Below are positions 62,871 through 64,000 of a stretch of 64,000 bases of DNA, piece by piece; within the stretch, counting starts at the first letter, position 1, and the number at the start of each line of letters is the position of its first letter. The translations under genes were made by a program, and so were the position numbers. The notes under the pieces are model-generated. The model was not told the origin of the DNA, ran no database searches, and saw only the letters and a program-made list of their open reading frames with translations. Source of the stretch: Symbiodinium natans (taxonomy: Eukaryota > Sar > Dinophyceae > Suessiales > Symbiodiniaceae); NCBI GenBank assembly GCA_905221605.1, contig CAJNDS010002203.1:300246-364245 (forward strand), written 5' to 3'.

Positions 62871-63100
62871 GTTTAGGGTTTAGGGTTTAGGGTTTAGGGT
62901 TTAGGGTTTAGGGTTTAGGGTTTAGGGTTTAGCGCTTTAGGGTGTTTGGGGGGTTTCGGGTTGAGGGTTGAGAATGCCCCCCCCGTTTCACTTGGGGTCC
63001 ATGTGGCGGGTTGTGTGATCACCCGCCCTAAACCCTAAACCCTAAACCCTAAACCCTAAACCCTAAACCCTAAACCCTAAACCCTAAACCTAAACCCTAA
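62855..63100. repeat. Opposed TTTAGGG and CCCTAAA arrays
   Basis: TTTAGGG units at 62863-62940 and CCCTAAA units at 63027-63100, with a short unique block between. Confidence 0.9.
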
Positions 63101-63109
63101 ATCCTAAAT

Positions 63110-63938
63110 CTGCTCCTGCAAGGGCGGCAGGTCGAGGCTGTTACTGAGGGATTCGCTCTCTGTGCCACGAGTTCAGCCGTCTCTTGCTCCGAATCAGGGG
63201 AAGTATCCATCCCCCCTTTGTAACATAGAAGGGATTTAGGGGATTTCGGGGAAAGTGTAAGTATACATCCCCTTTGTAACATAGAAGGGTTTTAGGGGGA
63301 TTTAGGGGAAAGTGGTTTGTAGGGGTTAGGGTTTTGCGCTTCAGGGTTTATGGGGTCCGATCTTGCTGCCGTTTGTTGCGGGGGGCGGGGGGTTCTATCA
63401 GGGGGAGGAGTTCGGCGGCCAAAGCCACGAAAAAAAGAATCTCTGCAGCCAAGACGCCCGACAATCCTGCCAGGGACTGTATGAGCTGAGGGTTTAGGGT
63501 TTGGGGTTTCAAGAGTTTTGGGTCCCCGGGGGAACGACTGTGTGCTGGTATTGAGAATGCTGGCTTTGGTGTATTAACAAAGGCCTGCAGCGTTTTCTGA
63601 TCTCAATATCAGACCCACCGCCTAATATCTCGGCCACGTATGAATATGGCCAAGCTCCAGTATTGGAGCGGGCATTTTGGGTAAACGATATTACAACTTC
63701 ATTACAAACCTAAGTGGTGATGTTACTAGTAAGTTGGAATGTTCCCCCTTATGCTAACAGTCCTTCATATGGATGATCGTACCTACTAAGGACTGTCGTT
63801 ATAATAAGAGGGAACATCCCAAGATTCGGGCCTGTAGCAAACCCTGCATTCGCTCTGCGCCCGTGTGGCCTCATCTGCTGACTCGCCGTCATGTTCTTGA
63901 TCTTCTGCTCAGCCACCTCTGCGCGATGGCACTGGTTA
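63110..63938 (-). CDS. Minus-strand exons at the window's right end, one with a membrane helix
   Basis: In coding order: about 63938-63842 (CHRAEVAEQKIKNMTASQQM), about 63490-63365 (a hydrophobic helix GVLAAEILFFVALAAELLPL followed by PRNKRQQDRTP) and about 63212-63112 (MDTSPDSEQETAELVAQRAN). A family C element lies between the first two. Frames are individually convincing; joins are not tested, and the gene may start outside the window. Confidence 0.4.
63195..63312. repeat. 55-bp tandem duplication
   Basis: CCCTTTGTAACATAGAAGGG with TTTAGGGGATTT and GGGGAAAGTG occurs twice in direct tandem. Confidence 0.8.
63731..63822. mobile_element. Inverted-repeat element, family C
   Basis: Ends GTTGGAATGTTCCCCC and GGGAACATCCCAAG with CTAACAGTCCTT mirrored by AAGGACTGTCG. 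Confidence 0.7.
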
Positions 63939-64000
63939 TGAGCGAGCTGTTTAGAGGTTTCAGGTTCAGGGCCACCCGGTACATTCTGTCCAAGGAGTGA

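Overview
The window reads as nuclear DNA of a dinoflagellate. The seven-base unit TTTAGGG / CCCTAAA, a telomere unit known from plants and dinoflagellates, occurs as dozens of short, partly decayed arrays in both orientations across all 64 kb. Base composition is mixed, microsatellites are frequent, and coding sequence is cut into very short exons (14 to about 230 nt). The only long uninterrupted frame is an 872-residue protein. It joins a HINT-like domain to a C-terminal CCCH zinc finger, an architecture I associate with dinoflagellates. Species cannot be told from the sequence.

I built gene models by hand from acceptor AG, donor GT/GC, reading phase and absence of stops. The best supported are: a plus-strand membrane-protein gene at 48754-50269 (seven exons, all phases agree); a plus-strand gene ending at 1463 (five exons in phase, one of 14 nt); a HINT-domain gene at 6665-8232 minus; a W-rich multi-exon gene at 14675-18921 minus; a short gene tail at 20820-21765 minus; the HINT-CCCH gene at 28282-30900 minus; an RBR-type E3 ubiquitin ligase at 32767-38938 minus (IBR and RING2 exons clear); and a second RING-like zinc protein at 40087-42660 minus. 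Many further single exons are listed with lower confidence. A few are open on both strands, so their strand is uncertain.

Layout: 0-9 kb small genes on both strands; 9-14 kb decayed sequence with scattered exons; 14.6-19 kb W-rich gene; 20.8-21.8 kb gene tail; 22-28 kb microsatellites and decayed telomere-like minisatellites; 28-31 kb HINT-CCCH gene; 32.7-46.5 kb a run of minus-strand genes (RBR, RING, two unknown); 47-50.3 kb plus-strand genes; 50.5-55.3 kb an AT-rich island of two head-to-tail elements with shared terminal inverted repeats; 55.3-64 kb telomere-like arrays and mostly minus-strand exons.

The most interesting system is a set of about ten families of short (65-150 bp) elements with long terminal inverted repeats. 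Several sit exactly between two exons that stay in frame when the element is removed by GT-AG splicing at sites inside its own termini. They behave like introner elements (transposons that create introns). Many of the remaining introns consist largely of telomere-like repeats, whose TTTAG|GG and AGG|GTTTAG junctions can serve as acceptor and donor. All functional calls are from reading the sequence only; no alignment or database search was possible.
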